Assembly (NCBI GenBank): GCA_016926855.1
Contig: JAFGNT010000018.1
Coordinates: forward strand, 1 to 64,000
Origin: Methanomicrobiaceae archaeon
Lineage (GTDB): Archaea > Halobacteriota > Methanomicrobia > Methanomicrobiales > Methanomicrobiaceae
DNA length: 64,000 nt
Reading direction: 5' to 3'
The position numbers and the translations under genes are program-made. Below the pieces are notes generated by a model. The model did not search any database and was not told the DNA's origin. It was given only the letters and a program-made list of their open reading frames with translations. Below are positions 21,941 to 32,291 of the stretch, one piece after another. The first letter of the stretch is position 1. Each line of letters starts with the position of its first letter.

Positions 21941-22501
21941 TCACTCTCCCTTCACGGTTTCTCCACGGATGCCTGCCTGTGCATCGCGCACTCCGCTCCA
22001 GACAGGTGCCTCTTTCCGCGCTACGGTCATATCACAGAATTCGCTGCCTGTACAGATGCCTCCCGAAAATGCCACGGAGTATGCCGGATTCAGCTCCGCT
22101 ATCATTGCAGCATAAAATGCCTCGCACTCCTTACGGGCCATCTCAGGGGCAATTCCTGTCTCACGTGACACTTCGTTGACGGGGCACTCTTTGATCCTGA
22201 ATATCACCCTTTCATGCGAAATTTCCACGGGATCACCCTCCATGCCCGGACTGAATACTATCGTCGAGATAATGTCGGCCGCATGAGCGACCTCAGCAGC
22301 ATTCGTGGCTGGAAAGTGAAACGACGATAGCAATGTCGCAATTTCCCGTGCAATCTCAGGGTATGCTGCCGAACGAACCGCCCCATATGACCTGCCTTTC
22401 GTTTCCCGGAATGCCCGGGCAAACGCAAGCGGCAGAAAAGTAAGTGTCCGGGCGGCGATCCGCCACCGGATTTCCATGGGAATGTTTCTGATATGATCCA
22501 T
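21941..22501 (-). CDS. Hypothetical protein, paralog of 22735-23253
   Basis: Start at Met 22501; shares 'IP[MV]EIRWR[IL]AA[RK]', 'LPLA', C-terminal 'C.G...C[DE][MI]T[VI].R' with the neighbour. Confidence 0.75.
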   Translation of the reverse strand: MDHIRNIPMEIRWRIAARTLTFLPLAFARAFRETKGRSYGAVRSAAYPEIAREIATLLSSFHFPATNAAEVAHAADIISTIVFSPGMEGDPVEISHERVIFRIKECPVNEVSRETGIAPEMARKECEAFYAAMIAELNPAYSVAFSGGICTGSEFCDMTVARKEAPVWSGVRDAQAGIRGETVKGE

Positions 22502-22734
22502 ACGTCCCTCCTCTGCGCTCTCCTGAATGAAGATTACCCATTCGTATTTGCATGCCAGTAAACTGAGCGGAATTCCGGTCTGTCCTTTCAAAATTAAAAT
22601 CCGGACGATTCACCGCGTTCTGGCGACACCGGTTACGTACACCGTATTGTTATTTTCCGAAAAAATACAGTCCTCATCTACATCGTAATCCCATATACAA
22701 TTTATCCTCCTTCGGGATCCGAATAAAATGTGTC

Positions 22735-23253
22735 TTATTTATGCAGGGTATCCATTCTTCCGATCGTGATTTCACAGTATGGATCTCCCCTGCACATGGA
22801 TTTTATTCGGGTAATACTATTCAAAGACCCGAAGTGGTCCACCACAGATCGGGTATAGGCGTCACACGTGTCGAAGGCCCGTTCATGCTCAAATCCGAGG
22901 TCATCAGCGACTGACAGCAACGGGCATGTTCGCAAACGCAGGATTTCTGCTCCGGAGGGTGCCTTTTCGTGTTCAATTTCATATCCCGGTCCGAAAAGAA
23001 CTCCTGAAACGATGCTGAACATCCGGGCGATGTCCTCTGGAGTATCCTTCGGGGCGAATTGCGCTTGAGCAATGGCATAGGTTTCCTTCGCAGCTTCGCT
23101 GAATATAGCCTTTTCAAGGAACGGGTAGGCGCCTCCCACCCGGTCTCTGAACGCCCAGTTGTACGCCAGCGGAAGGGAGCATAGGGCCTTCGCAGCAAGA
23201 CGCCACCTGATTTCGACAGGTATCGCCTCAATGTCACTCGTTGAATGCTCCAC
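22735..23253 (-). CDS. Hypothetical protein, paralog of 21941-22501
   Basis: 172 aa; 'IPVEIRWRLAAKALCSLPLAYNWAFRDR', C-terminal 'SMCRGDPYCEITIGR'. Confidence 0.75.
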   Translation of the reverse strand: MEHSTSDIEAIPVEIRWRLAAKALCSLPLAYNWAFRDRVGGAYPFLEKAIFSEAAKETYAIAQAQFAPKDTPEDIARMFSIVSGVLFGPGYEIEHEKAPSGAEILRLRTCPLLSVADDLGFEHERAFDTCDAYTRSVVDHFGSLNSITRIKSMCRGDPYCEITIGRMDTLHK

Positions 23254-23601
23254 TAATTCATCCTCTCCTCTCTCCCCGGCAGGGCGTATGCATAATTCCC
23301 GGCAAAGAATTACCGGGTTGATGCGACGACGCGCCTGCAGATGACGGGCAGTTTTTTAATGTCCCGATTTCCCTCGCGGAGGGTGTATTCAAAAATATAT
23401 CGGGCTGTATATATTAAGAGTACATATAATTTTCCCGCGCGGAGGAACGGATGCATCGGTATAATATTTTCCTTCCAATCCGCCGGATGTCCCGAAAAAC
23501 AATATCTTGATGGAACGGTCGTGCCTGATACGTCCGGCAGTGCATCCGGCAGATTTTCCGTGTCGGGTTATCTATAATTCTTATCCCACCGACAGGTGAG
23601 T

Positions 23602-24288
23602 ATGGAGTACGATATTCAAGGCGACAATCTGCAAATGGTGTGCTGCCACCTCTCACCCGGATCACGGGTGTATGCCGAAGCAGGCGCTATGGTAAACATG
23701 AGCGGGAATATGCAGATGAAAACAAATATGAAAGGCGGGCTCTTCAAGGGACTGAAAAGGGTGCTGACGGGGGAAAGCCTGTTCATGACCGAGTTCGAGC
23801 CGGCGGGTGATAGCGGATTTGTCTCATTTGCGGGAAATGTTCCGGGAAAGATCTTTCCCGTCGTGCTGTCGGACAATGACTTCATCGCACAGAAAGATGC
23901 TTTTCTGTGTGCAGAGGACGGAATTGATCTCGACATTGCATTCACAAAACGGATACGATCAGGTTTCTTCGGTGGTGAAGGATTCGTTCTTCAACGGCTT
24001 TCCGGTACTGGCACGGCGTTCCTCCACTGTTGTGGCGACATTATCGAACGCACACTCGCGCCGGGTGAAGTCGTTCGTGTGGAAACGGGGCTCGTCGTCG
24101 GATTCGAAAGCACCGTCAGTTATGATATCGCCCTTGCGGGTGGCGTGAAGACAGTCTTTTTTGGTGGTGAAGGACTCTTTCTCACGACCCTGACAGGTCC
24201 CGGAAGGGTCGTGCTCCAGTCGCTTGATGTGGCAAAACTTGCTGCGTCCCTGCTTCCGTATCTGCCGATTAAGACGTCCGGAAACTGA
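23602..24288 (+). CDS. AIM24/TIGR00266-family protein
   Basis: 'MEYDIQGDNLQMVCCHLSPGSRVYAEAGAMVNMSGNMQMKTNMKGGLFKGLKRVLTGESLFMTEF'. Confidence 0.9.
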   Translation: MEYDIQGDNLQMVCCHLSPGSRVYAEAGAMVNMSGNMQMKTNMKGGLFKGLKRVLTGESLFMTEFEPAGDSGFVSFAGNVPGKIFPVVLSDNDFIAQKDAFLCAEDGIDLDIAFTKRIRSGFFGGEGFVLQRLSGTGTAFLHCCGDIIERTLAPGEVVRVETGLVVGFESTVSYDIALAGGVKTVFFGGEGLFLTTLTGPGRVVLQSLDVAKLAASLLPYLPIKTSGN

Positions 24289-24329
24289 CAATGACTTCCC
24301 TCCCGAATTCCCGAAAGACCAGAGGGACG

Positions 24330-25355
24330 ATGATCGTTCACGGCCCTCTCGCATTCGACGCTGGCGATGTTGCCCGCCTTACCCGCGTCCTCGCCCCGGG
24401 GCGCCTGATTGTCGCGGGTGTTATGGCACGGACGGCAGCGGAGGAGCAGGGAATCCCCTTCGAATGCCCATGTGCACCACCTTCGGCAATCATTCGGGAC
24501 ATGCAAAAAGAGATGCTCCCCTACCTCCTCAACCATGGAAAAACACCGGAATCCGGAAGAGTGTTCGGGGAGATCGTCGCTTCGCGCCTCCCCGGCGATA
24601 TGGGGCTCGTCCATATCGAAACCTCATCAGACATCATATACGTCTGGAACGGCGGTGACCGCGAATTCGCGGCGGCACTTGCGGACAGGACAGGATACGC
24701 CCTCGAGTACGCGACTGCCTCCCCGTCTGAACATGGAAAGATGAGGCGTATCCGTGGGTGTCGTCCGGGCGAACCGGTGTTTGTCAACGGTACGGTTATC
24801 GGGATCGCCACCGCAGAAACGGCGGTGATAGAGTCCCTGAATAATATGATCTCAGCTGTATCCGGCCTCATAACGAAACCGCACGGCATCGAGAAGGTTC
24901 TCCGCCAGGGGTCGCCCGATCTGTCAACAGCGTGGTGCAAGAGCGGCGCAGTTCGTTCGGTTTCTCCGGTCTCGAGAACCCGCGTTATGCGGACAGGCAG
25001 GATCGCGGTCATCGATCATGCCGGGCATACGATTTATGACAGGATTGAAGGTGATATCTGCGGTGTGCTCGCAGTTGGTGATGACACGACGGCAATCTGC
25101 GGCCATATCTGCAGTCACCACGGGATTCCCGTCTTCGGTGTGGTGGATGACGATGCCGACGGCATTGTTCCCCCGGCCTTTTCACCGGGATCAGTCGTTG
25201 TGAAGACCCTGCAGGAACGAGATGATGACGTGGGCGCTGAGCTCGCCCGACTGGTCACGTGTGCAGACTGTCGCTGGGATGCGTGGGTGTCGGAAGCCCT
25301 CGGGCTGCTTGGCAACCGGATCACAATCGCGATTGATCTCCGGAACTCTTCATGA
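24330..25355 (+). CDS. DUF2117-like conserved methanogen protein
   Basis: 'MIVHGPLAFDAGDVARLTRVLAPGRLIVAGVMARTAAEE'; Met at 24330 with GAGGGA upstream. Confidence 0.75.
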   Translation: MIVHGPLAFDAGDVARLTRVLAPGRLIVAGVMARTAAEEQGIPFECPCAPPSAIIRDMQKEMLPYLLNHGKTPESGRVFGEIVASRLPGDMGLVHIETSSDIIYVWNGGDREFAAALADRTGYALEYATASPSEHGKMRRIRGCRPGEPVFVNGTVIGIATAETAVIESLNNMISAVSGLITKPHGIEKVLRQGSPDLSTAWCKSGAVRSVSPVSRTRVMRTGRIAVIDHAGHTIYDRIEGDICGVLAVGDDTTAICGHICSHHGIPVFGVVDDDADGIVPPAFSPGSVVVKTLQERDDDVGAELARLVTCADCRWDAWVSEALGLLGNRITIAIDLRNSS

Positions 25356-26506
25356 AGCAATGTGGCACGTGCAAGGGGCGGGGTTTCTGCGGGCTTTCGC
25401 AGTGCCCCGTCACCAGCAGATTTTACGCGAGCCTTTCCATCAGCCCTTCATCATCCTACATGGGAGGAGCCCCATCGGTTTTTGTGGGCAGCACAGGATA
25501 TCCCCGGGTGCGGGGAGGCCCCCTGCTCACCGACGGAAGCGATAATCCCGAACACTGGGTCCACCATAAGTTTGGCATCGATGATATCGTGCGCGTGAGG
25601 GCACAGACAATCCGCGGGACGGCGGAAGCATCAATAACCTGTGAATCGATGCATGAGATCGCACTCTCAAGCAGGCCTGTGGACGTTGAAGTGGCATTTG
25701 AGAAACCTGTGCGCTTTGACCTCACGTTTGACGGGACACTCGCTCCCGTCGGCCTGTACGGAAGCATCACATCCATTGCGGTGCTGGATAATGCGCGTGT
25801 CGAACGCCCGGTTGAACGCGTGACGTCAGATACGGATCTGCGGGCGACCGAGGCAGTTGATCAGCTGTACCGCGAGAAGGTTGATGTACACCGGATCCAG
25901 CAACTCTTCACATCAGGTCTGCTTGGTGTGCGGCGGCGCATCGTGCCGACGCGCTGGGCGATTACTGCCGTAGATGATATGATTGCAGAGGGGCTGAAAC
26001 AGCGGATACGGCACAATCCCACACCCGAAGGCATCCGTATCCACACTGCAACCCTCTATGGCAACCAGATAATCTGCCTCCTCCTTCCTGGCCCATGGGC
26101 ATATGAAATGATAGAGATCTGGGATAAAAACAGCCTCTGGGGTGGAGAAAAAACCTCAATTATCAGAGATGGCGAGAGAGAGAGAAAAAGCGGCTATTCG
26201 CCAATTGCGGGTGCATATTATTCGGCGCGGCTCGCAGTGCTTGAGTTACTGGAGCAAACAGGCCATATGGCGTCAGCAATTGTTGTCAGGCGTGTTTCGG
26301 ACGAGTACTGGGCCCCACTCGGAACATGGGTCATCCGGGAAGCCGCACGCGCCGCGCTAAAGACGCCGCCCCTCTGTTGTCCGGATATCGACACGGCCAG
26401 CCGTACAATAACCGCTCTCCTGGGATCATCAGACTGGCTCGCGGCCAGCACGCATTTCAGGACGATCAGAACCCAGAAAACCCTCTTCGATTTCATTTCA
26501 GGGTAA
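25352..26506 (+). CDS. NreA-family DNA repair protein with C-terminal PIP-box
   Basis: 'MKQCGTCKGRGFCGLSQCPVTSRF', 'GGAPSVFVGSTGYPRVRGGPL'; C-terminus 'QKTLFDFISG'. Confidence 0.93.
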   Translation: MKQCGTCKGRGFCGLSQCPVTSRFYASLSISPSSSYMGGAPSVFVGSTGYPRVRGGPLLTDGSDNPEHWVHHKFGIDDIVRVRAQTIRGTAEASITCESMHEIALSSRPVDVEVAFEKPVRFDLTFDGTLAPVGLYGSITSIAVLDNARVERPVERVTSDTDLRATEAVDQLYREKVDVHRIQQLFTSGLLGVRRRIVPTRWAITAVDDMIAEGLKQRIRHNPTPEGIRIHTATLYGNQIICLLLPGPWAYEMIEIWDKNSLWGGEKTSIIRDGERERKSGYSPIAGAYYSARLAVLELLEQTGHMASAIVVRRVSDEYWAPLGTWVIREAARAALKTPPLCCPDIDTASRTITALLGSSDWLAASTHFRTIRTQKTLFDFISG

Positions 26507-26552
26507 AGTGATGCACCGATAATCTCTTAATATCAGGTCAATCATAAAGAGA

Positions 26553-27317
26553 ATGATGATAAATAGGCTCAGGAACGGTCTGCTTCTGGTTATGGCAACG
26601 GGACTTGCGAGCGCTGTCCAGGCAGTCGATTCCACAGGTCAGTCCACCTCTCTCACACAGAGTGACTATTTCACAATTTTCCTCGCGGGAATTATATTCA
26701 TCAACGTGTTCTTGGTCCTCTTGTACAGGATTTTCCGCAGGGAGCAGCCAGCGAAGAAACGGTCATCGGCATTCACCGTCATTGGAACGATTATCGCCTT
26801 TTTTATGGTCGGTGTCGGAAGTATCTTATTTATTACCGATATCCTCGTGCTGATTCATATTATCGGCGGAGTTGCTCATTTTCGAAGCGCATATTATTTC
26901 CTCCTGAACTTCTTCCCCGATAATATCACCTTTGGTATCATCATTGCCGGAGGAACGGGACTGTTGATGTTCCTGCTGGGTTTTTACCTCATCATTTTAA
27001 TCCACGGTACGAAATTTATCGACCCAAAAGGAATGCCGACGATGAGTGGAGCTATTTCAAAAGGCCAGAATGTCAAAGAAGAGCTCGAACCTCTCAATCC
27101 CACACTCACGTTCAGGGTATTGCGGCGAGACAACGATAAACCCGCACCTGATGTCAAAGTAGTCCTGAAGCAGCGACAGGGTATCAAATTCCACACAAAA
27201 TTTACCGACTTCAACGGAGAAGTAAAATTTTCCAATATCGAAGGGTATGCCTATGATCATTATGCATATGTGGAGGGTGATGAAAACCGCCAGGTTTTCA
27301 GGGTTTTACAGAAGTGA
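26553..27317 (+). CDS. Multi-TM membrane protein with C-terminal carboxypeptidase-regulatory/Ig-like region
   Basis: 254 aa; at least three TM helices, then '[50 protein letters not shown]'. Confidence 0.75.
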   Translation: MMINRLRNGLLLVMATGLASAVQAVDSTGQSTSLTQSDYFTIFLAGIIFINVFLVLLYRIFRREQPAKKRSSAFTVIGTIIAFFMVGVGSILFITDILVLIHIIGGVAHFRSAYYFLLNFFPDNITFGIIIAGGTGLLMFLLGFYLIILIHGTKFIDPKGMPTMSGAISKGQNVKEELEPLNPTLTFRVLRRDNDKPAPDVKVVLKQRQGIKFHTKFTDFNGEVKFSNIEGYAYDHYAYVEGDENRQVFRVLQK

Positions 27318-28941
27318 CTTGTGAATAATAACGTTCCCCGATCTGTGCGAGACTCTCCACGTCATCCACACTTTTATCCTCGCGCAGGCAGATAAACCGG
27401 GGAAACCTGAGAGCATATCCACCGGAATAATTCGGACTGCGCTGGATCTCCGCATATCCCACTTCAATGACGACGGAGGGCTCAAACACGATTTCCTTGC
27501 CCGAGGTCGAGAGAACCGTGTCCTTTAGCAGATCATACATGATGGCAAGCATCTCGTCTGAAAAGCCCGTCGCAACTTTACTGACCGGAATGAATTCCCC
27601 GGAATCCCGGCATGCAAGGAGAAATGATCCGTAGAGCTTCGCCCTCCGGCCTTCTCCCCATTCAGCACCGATAACAGCAAGATCGAGTGTATCAACCGCT
27701 GGTTTGATCTTCACCCAGTTTTTTCCCCGGACACCGGGAGTATATGGTGAGGACGGCGCCTTGATCATAATTCCCTCGTGCCCTTTTTCAAGCGCTTCCC
27801 GGTAAAATTCCTCAACCTCTTCAGTATTATCACTCACCAGTTGCGGGGCAATATAATCTCCGAGGACCGATTCAAGATGCGCCCGTCGCTCGGATAGTGT
27901 CGCATCGATATATGTGGTTCCGTCGAGAAACAGCAGGTCGAACACCCAGGGAATCATTGTGATCTCATCGATATGAAGATCGAGATCGTGCTTTCTCCTG
28001 AAGCGGCGGAGAACGAACTGGAAGGGAAGCGGTTTTCCGTCCCTGACCGCAATCACCTCACCATCCAGGATTACATCGTGTTTCGTCGCTCCGACAAGCG
28101 CCTGAACGATATCAGGGAGTGCATGGGTTACGTCTTCAAGTTTCCGGGAATATATACGGCACTCACCGCCCTTTTTATGGAACTGAAACCTGCTCCCGTC
28201 ATACTTCATCTCCGCAGCCACAGCGCCGTGTTCGGCCAGCATTGCCCCGATGCTTCCCTGCTGGGCCAGCATCATCTTTACCGGCCGGAACAACTCTATC
28301 CTGACCCCGGAAAGCGCATCGGCACCCTCACGCGCAAGCAGTGCCACCTCACCAAGATCATTGCGTGCCTGGTAGGCATGCTCAACCAGAACCGATGGTA
28401 CATCGAATGCGCGTGCTATCGCATCACGAATGTTGCCTTCCCCAATCCCGATTCGAAGTTCACCGAGGAGCAGCCGTGCCAGATATTTCCCCTCAACCGG
28501 CTGCGCATTGGCAAACAGTCTTCGGATAACCTTCAGTTTTTCACGCTGGGAGCGGGATCCGCCCACGCCGGCGATATATGTGAAATCACGATACACCTCC
28601 TCGAGCTCAAGGGCAGTCGTAAAAAAGGATGTCTGTTCCTTGGTAGTAAGGATATGCTCTACTGCGCGGCCTACATCCCCTTCACGGTTAATGGTCCGAA
28701 CGACCGACTCCTTTTTTATCCCTGCTACATATGCAACGCCTTCATAGAGGAGATTCGGGCCCACGCCAACCTTCTCCGGCCGCCAGTCAGGAAATATTCG
28801 GCCCATTATAAACCGCACAAAGACAGGAAGTTCTCCCTCGCTCAGGGAAGGAAGCTCTCCCTGAAGGACGTCAATCATCTCGAGTCTCCCGGAGATCGCT
28901 TCGAGCCGTGTGCACAGATCAGAAAAATCACTGAACAGCAT
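27298..28941 (-). CDS. lig: ATP-dependent DNA ligase
   Basis: 547 aa; '[31 protein letters not shown]' catalytic Lys motif, '[10 protein letters not shown]', '[23 protein letters not shown]'. Confidence 0.98.
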   Translation of the reverse strand: MLFSDFSDLCTRLEAISGRLEMIDVLQGELPSLSEGELPVFVRFIMGRIFPDWRPEKVGVGPNLLYEGVAYVAGIKKESVVRTINREGDVGRAVEHILTTKEQTSFFTTALELEEVYRDFTYIAGVGGSRSQREKLKVIRRLFANAQPVEGKYLARLLLGELRIGIGEGNIRDAIARAFDVPSVLVEHAYQARNDLGEVALLAREGADALSGVRIELFRPVKMMLAQQGSIGAMLAEHGAVAAEMKYDGSRFQFHKKGGECRIYSRKLEDVTHALPDIVQALVGATKHDVILDGEVIAVRDGKPLPFQFVLRRFRRKHDLDLHIDEITMIPWVFDLLFLDGTTYIDATLSERRAHLESVLGDYIAPQLVSDNTEEVEEFYREALEKGHEGIMIKAPSSPYTPGVRGKNWVKIKPAVDTLDLAVIGAEWGEGRRAKLYGSFLLACRDSGEFIPVSKVATGFSDEMLAIMYDLLKDTVLSTSGKEIVFEPSVVIEVGYAEIQRSPNYSGGYALRFPRFICLREDKSVDDVESLAQIGERYYSQVTSVKP

Positions 28942-28968
28942 TGATAATATCCTCCGAAGATGGCGCAG

Positions 28969-29769
28969 TCACAGGACTATCGTCTCAGAAACCTCATGCT
29001 GCCCTGCGACATGAAGGCGGATTGATCCCGCATACAGACCAAGTCCCAGAACAGCACTTGCCTGCGCCCGTTCCGGTGTGTTGTTCACTTCGCTGAGGTG
29101 GGCAAGCACGGCCGTATGCACCGTATCCGCGAGCCTTCCGAGGCAGGCGGCGCTCGCCGTGTTGGAAAGATGCCCGCGTTTTACGTCACGGATGCGGCGT
29201 TTTAAAAACGCGGGATACGGACCGTTTTCAAGCATCTGGGGGCAGTGATTACTTTCAAGGACCAGTGCGTCGCAGGTTTTCAGGTGGGAGAGCATCTGCT
29301 CGCTCACGCACCCCGTATCGGTGCAACACCCGAGCACCGAATCACCTTCCCGGATGAGGAAACCACAGGGTTCGGCAGCGTCATGGAAAACGGAGAACGG
29401 TGTGACGGAAAAATCAGATACCGGAAATGTCGTGCCCGGACGGCAGGCGGAATGCGTGATCGGTTTTGCCGACGTGCGGCGGTTGTTCAGAAAATCATGC
29501 AGTGTTCCTTCCGTCGCCATGACCGGAACATCAAGGTGCCGTGCCAGCGTGTCGACTCCGCGCAGGTGATCGGTGTGCTCATGGGTAACGAGAATAGCCC
29601 GGATTAAATCTTCCCTGCCGCCGCATGCCAGAAGCCGGTTTCTGATCTGGCGTCCCGAAAGTCCGGCATCGACGAGAAGGGCGCCTGATTCACCTTCGAT
29701 ATAAATACAGTTTCCCTTGCTCCCGCTTGCGAGAACGGTCACCCTCATACCAGTATAGTGGAGGGGCAT
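28969..29769 (-). CDS. MBL-fold metallohydrolase
   Basis: 'VTVLASGSKGNCIYIEGESGALLVDAGLSGRQI', 'LVTHEHTDHLRGVDTL'. Confidence 0.93.
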   Translation of the reverse strand: MPLHYTGMRVTVLASGSKGNCIYIEGESGALLVDAGLSGRQIRNRLLACGGREDLIRAILVTHEHTDHLRGVDTLARHLDVPVMATEGTLHDFLNNRRTSAKPITHSACRPGTTFPVSDFSVTPFSVFHDAAEPCGFLIREGDSVLGCCTDTGCVSEQMLSHLKTCDALVLESNHCPQMLENGPYPAFLKRRIRDVKRGHLSNTASAACLGRLADTVHTAVLAHLSEVNNTPERAQASAVLGLGLYAGSIRLHVAGQHEVSETIVL

Positions 29770-29796
29770 CCCCCATATAAGCCACGTTTTATACCG

Positions 29797-29982
29797 TCAC
29801 TTCACCTGTCCGCCGACCTCCAGTTCAACAAGAATGGGGGCTATCGTGCCTGTATTGACCGAGCGTTTTGCAAGTTTTGTCAGCTTCCTGCAGTAATAGA
29901 TATGCGTCACCTGAAAGCCGACAAGCAGGCCGAAGCAACATGCAGTAATCGCAATCAGCAGGTAATTTAGGGGATCAATCAT
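29797..29982 (-). CDS. Small single-TM protein, paralog of 30004-30213
   Basis: 61 aa; TM followed by 'IYYCRKLTKLAKRSVNTGTIAPILVELE'. Confidence 0.6.
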   Translation of the reverse strand: MIDPLNYLLIAITACCFGLLVGFQVTHIYYCRKLTKLAKRSVNTGTIAPILVELEVGGQVK

Positions 29983-30003
29983 TCAGGTCACCAGGAATAC
30001 TAC

Positions 30004-30213
30004 TCATGATTCTCTTTCAAGTTCGTCAAGGAGAGGCTCAATTGAGTCGACATCGCGGCATGCCGCGGCGACATGCATAAACCGTTTCTGATAGTATCGG
30101 GTCATCACAAGGTATCCGGCAAGAAGACCGATAACAAATGTGAGAAAGCCTATCGCACTGTAGATGATAACTTCGGTGAGAAGAACCATTGGAGTTTCAT
30201 TCATTGACGCCAC
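30004..30213 (-). CDS. Small single-TM protein, paralog of 29797-29982
   Basis: 69 aa; TM followed by 'RYYQKRFMHVAAACRDVDSIEPLLDELE'. Confidence 0.6.
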   Translation of the reverse strand: MASMNETPMVLLTEVIIYSAIGFLTFVIGLLAGYLVMTRYYQKRFMHVAAACRDVDSIEPLLDELERES

Positions 30214-30377
30214 TGATAAAGCTATTGAAACAGGAGACCGGATGGGGGGTGCAGAAGTCTGGGGACAGACAGCGAGATATCTTTAATCCGGACAAAAAGG
30301 ATACCTCATATAGTTTATCCCATGCACACTCACGATGCTGAATACTGCCTCAATGGTCAGGCCACGGAGATTTTTCG

Positions 30378-31514
30378 GTGACCGAAGGAGAATCTTCCGG
30401 GAAGATGCCTGCATTCCGGCTTTCCCTTGAGGAGGCTGCCGGCTCGATCGGCAATTTCGGAACGGTGCTTCCTATAGTGCTTGGCGTTGCGTTGGTTTCC
30501 GATGTGAATCTCGGCCAGATTCTCCTCTTCTTCGGCATCTGGTATATCCTGACCGGGGTGATTTACCAGATCCCGGTGCCGGTCGAGCCGATGAAAGCGA
30601 TGGGTGCCATTGTGATAGCCGAAGGGCTCCTTTATAATGAGATCGTGACCGCAGGAATGCTAATCGGTGTATTTACCCTCCTGATCGGAGTTTTCGGAGG
30701 GATGCGCTTCATGCGTGATCGTATTCCCGAATATGTGATCCGCGGCATTCAGCTGGGCCTTGCGCTCGTCCTTCTGAAGACTGCAACCCCCTTTATCCTC
30801 AAAGACCTGTTTTTTGCGTTTCTTGGGATTGGCATCATCGTCATTTTTCTCCTCGCCGGGACACGCAGGCAGATCCCCAACCTTTCCGCGTTGGTGGTCA
30901 TCCTGATCGGAATTGGCGCCGCCGTTACATCGACGGGCGTGCCGGAAGCGCATATGATCGAACCGCTTCGGCTGACGCTTCCATCGTTATCCACCGTTCC
31001 CGCAGCAACGTGGCAGCTGGTTATCCCGCAAATCCCCCTTGTTCTCACCAATGCAACACTAGCAACGGCGCTTCTCGCCCATGATCTCTACAAAAAGAAT
31101 ATCGAGCCTGACAGGCTCGCAATCACCATCGGGACGATGAATCTCATCTCCGTCCCATTAGGCGGATTTCCCATGTGCCACGGTGCGGGGGGCCTTGCCG
31201 CACACTACCGTTTCGGTGCACGTACAGGAATGGGGAACGTCATTGGCGGCATTATTCTCATCGGTGCAGCTCTCTTTTTTGCATCCCCGGCAGCAATCCA
31301 GAGTATTCCCCCGGGTGTATTCGCCGCCCTGCTGGTCTTCGTCGCCATCGAACTGGCGAAGAATGCCCTGAAAACCGACTCCATGGTGATCACCGCGATA
31401 ATGGGGGCCGTCGCCGTTCTTTCCTCGATGACAATCGCATTCCTTGCCGGGCTTGCCATGGCGTGGATTCTCCATATACGAACTTCGCGTTCGGGCAACA
31501 CGGGAAGTACATGA
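30378..31514 (+). CDS. MOT1-family sulfate/molybdate permease
   Basis: 378 aa, about 10 TM; 'LEEAAGSIGNFGTVLPIVLGVAL', 'PVPVEPMKAMGAIVIAEGL', 'GGFPMCHGAGGLAAHYRFGARTG'. Confidence 0.88.
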   Translation: MTEGESSGKMPAFRLSLEEAAGSIGNFGTVLPIVLGVALVSDVNLGQILLFFGIWYILTGVIYQIPVPVEPMKAMGAIVIAEGLLYNEIVTAGMLIGVFTLLIGVFGGMRFMRDRIPEYVIRGIQLGLALVLLKTATPFILKDLFFAFLGIGIIVIFLLAGTRRQIPNLSALVVILIGIGAAVTSTGVPEAHMIEPLRLTLPSLSTVPAATWQLVIPQIPLVLTNATLATALLAHDLYKKNIEPDRLAITIGTMNLISVPLGGFPMCHGAGGLAAHYRFGARTGMGNVIGGIILIGAALFFASPAAIQSIPPGVFAALLVFVAIELAKNALKTDSMVITAIMGAVAVLSSMTIAFLAGLAMAWILHIRTSRSGNTGST

Positions 31515-31610
31515 CCCGGAAACGGAACCTTATATCCTGTGAATATATAATGATGTAAAAAATATATAGGAGATATATCAATTGGTATCAAACCTGCGAG
31601 GTGAACAGAC

Positions 31611-31835
31611 ATGGCAATTAAAATCTATGTCCGCGAACGGCAAAAAGTCGGAAGCGGAGTTAAACAGCCGAAATACCGCGTTGTTGCGGTAACGGGCGGT
31701 CAGGGTGCGCACTTCAAGATCGAGGCGACCCACTTCAGAAAAAACGAGATCGAACTGATTGCGAAAGATATCGGCGCCGAACTGGTGTACCTCGAACAAA
31801 TGCCCGAGGAAAAACACGGTTCGATGAAGGATTAA
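31611..31835 (+). CDS. Small conserved-looking hypothetical protein
   Basis: 74-aa basic ORF preceded by a GAGGTGA Shine-Dalgarno. Confidence 0.7.
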   Translation: MAIKIYVRERQKVGSGVKQPKYRVVAVTGGQGAHFKIEATHFRKNEIELIAKDIGAELVYLEQMPEEKHGSMKD

Positions 31836-31863
31836 ACACACAAACCATTCCATTTTTTCGTAA

Positions 31864-32229
31864 ATGCTCTCCGAAAGCATTCTTCTCACAGCAGCGATCG
31901 AGATCATGCTCCGTCTGGATTATCATGTGGCGATACAGGCAGGTCCGGACGGCATTGCCATCCGCCTTCCCACGACCCGTCGGCTGGCAGAGTATCTCGG
32001 TGTGCCCCACTACTATGTACTGCCCCATTTTGCGGAGATGGAGAAAAACAATCTAATACAGCGAAAAGAGCGTGTCGGCATCTCAACGACACCCCGCGGC
32101 ACACGGATGCTTCTTTCGCAGATGGGAGACGAGTATGCCGAAGAAACGAACGCCGTGCTCGGTGATGACCTGTTTGCGCTCCTGCAGAAGCGCGCACTCC
32201 TCATCTCACCGGATGACCAGGTATCATAA
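31864..32229 (+). CDS. Winged-helix-like small protein
   Basis: 121 aa; 'TTRRLAEYLGVPHYYVLPHFAEMEKNNLIQRKERVGISTTPRGTRML' resembles wHTH. Confidence 0.65.
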   Translation: MLSESILLTAAIEIMLRLDYHVAIQAGPDGIAIRLPTTRRLAEYLGVPHYYVLPHFAEMEKNNLIQRKERVGISTTPRGTRMLLSQMGDEYAEETNAVLGDDLFALLQKRALLISPDDQVS

Positions 32230-32291
32230 AGGCCACTCCCGGATCACGAAGACCATTATCCTGTCACCGGCAGAAAATAGGGTCGTCCTTT

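Noticed and set aside
27973-28944. 323-aa plus-strand ORF
   Set aside because: Entirely antisense to the well-supported DNA ligase; Cys/His/Arg-rich composition typical of a shadow ORF.
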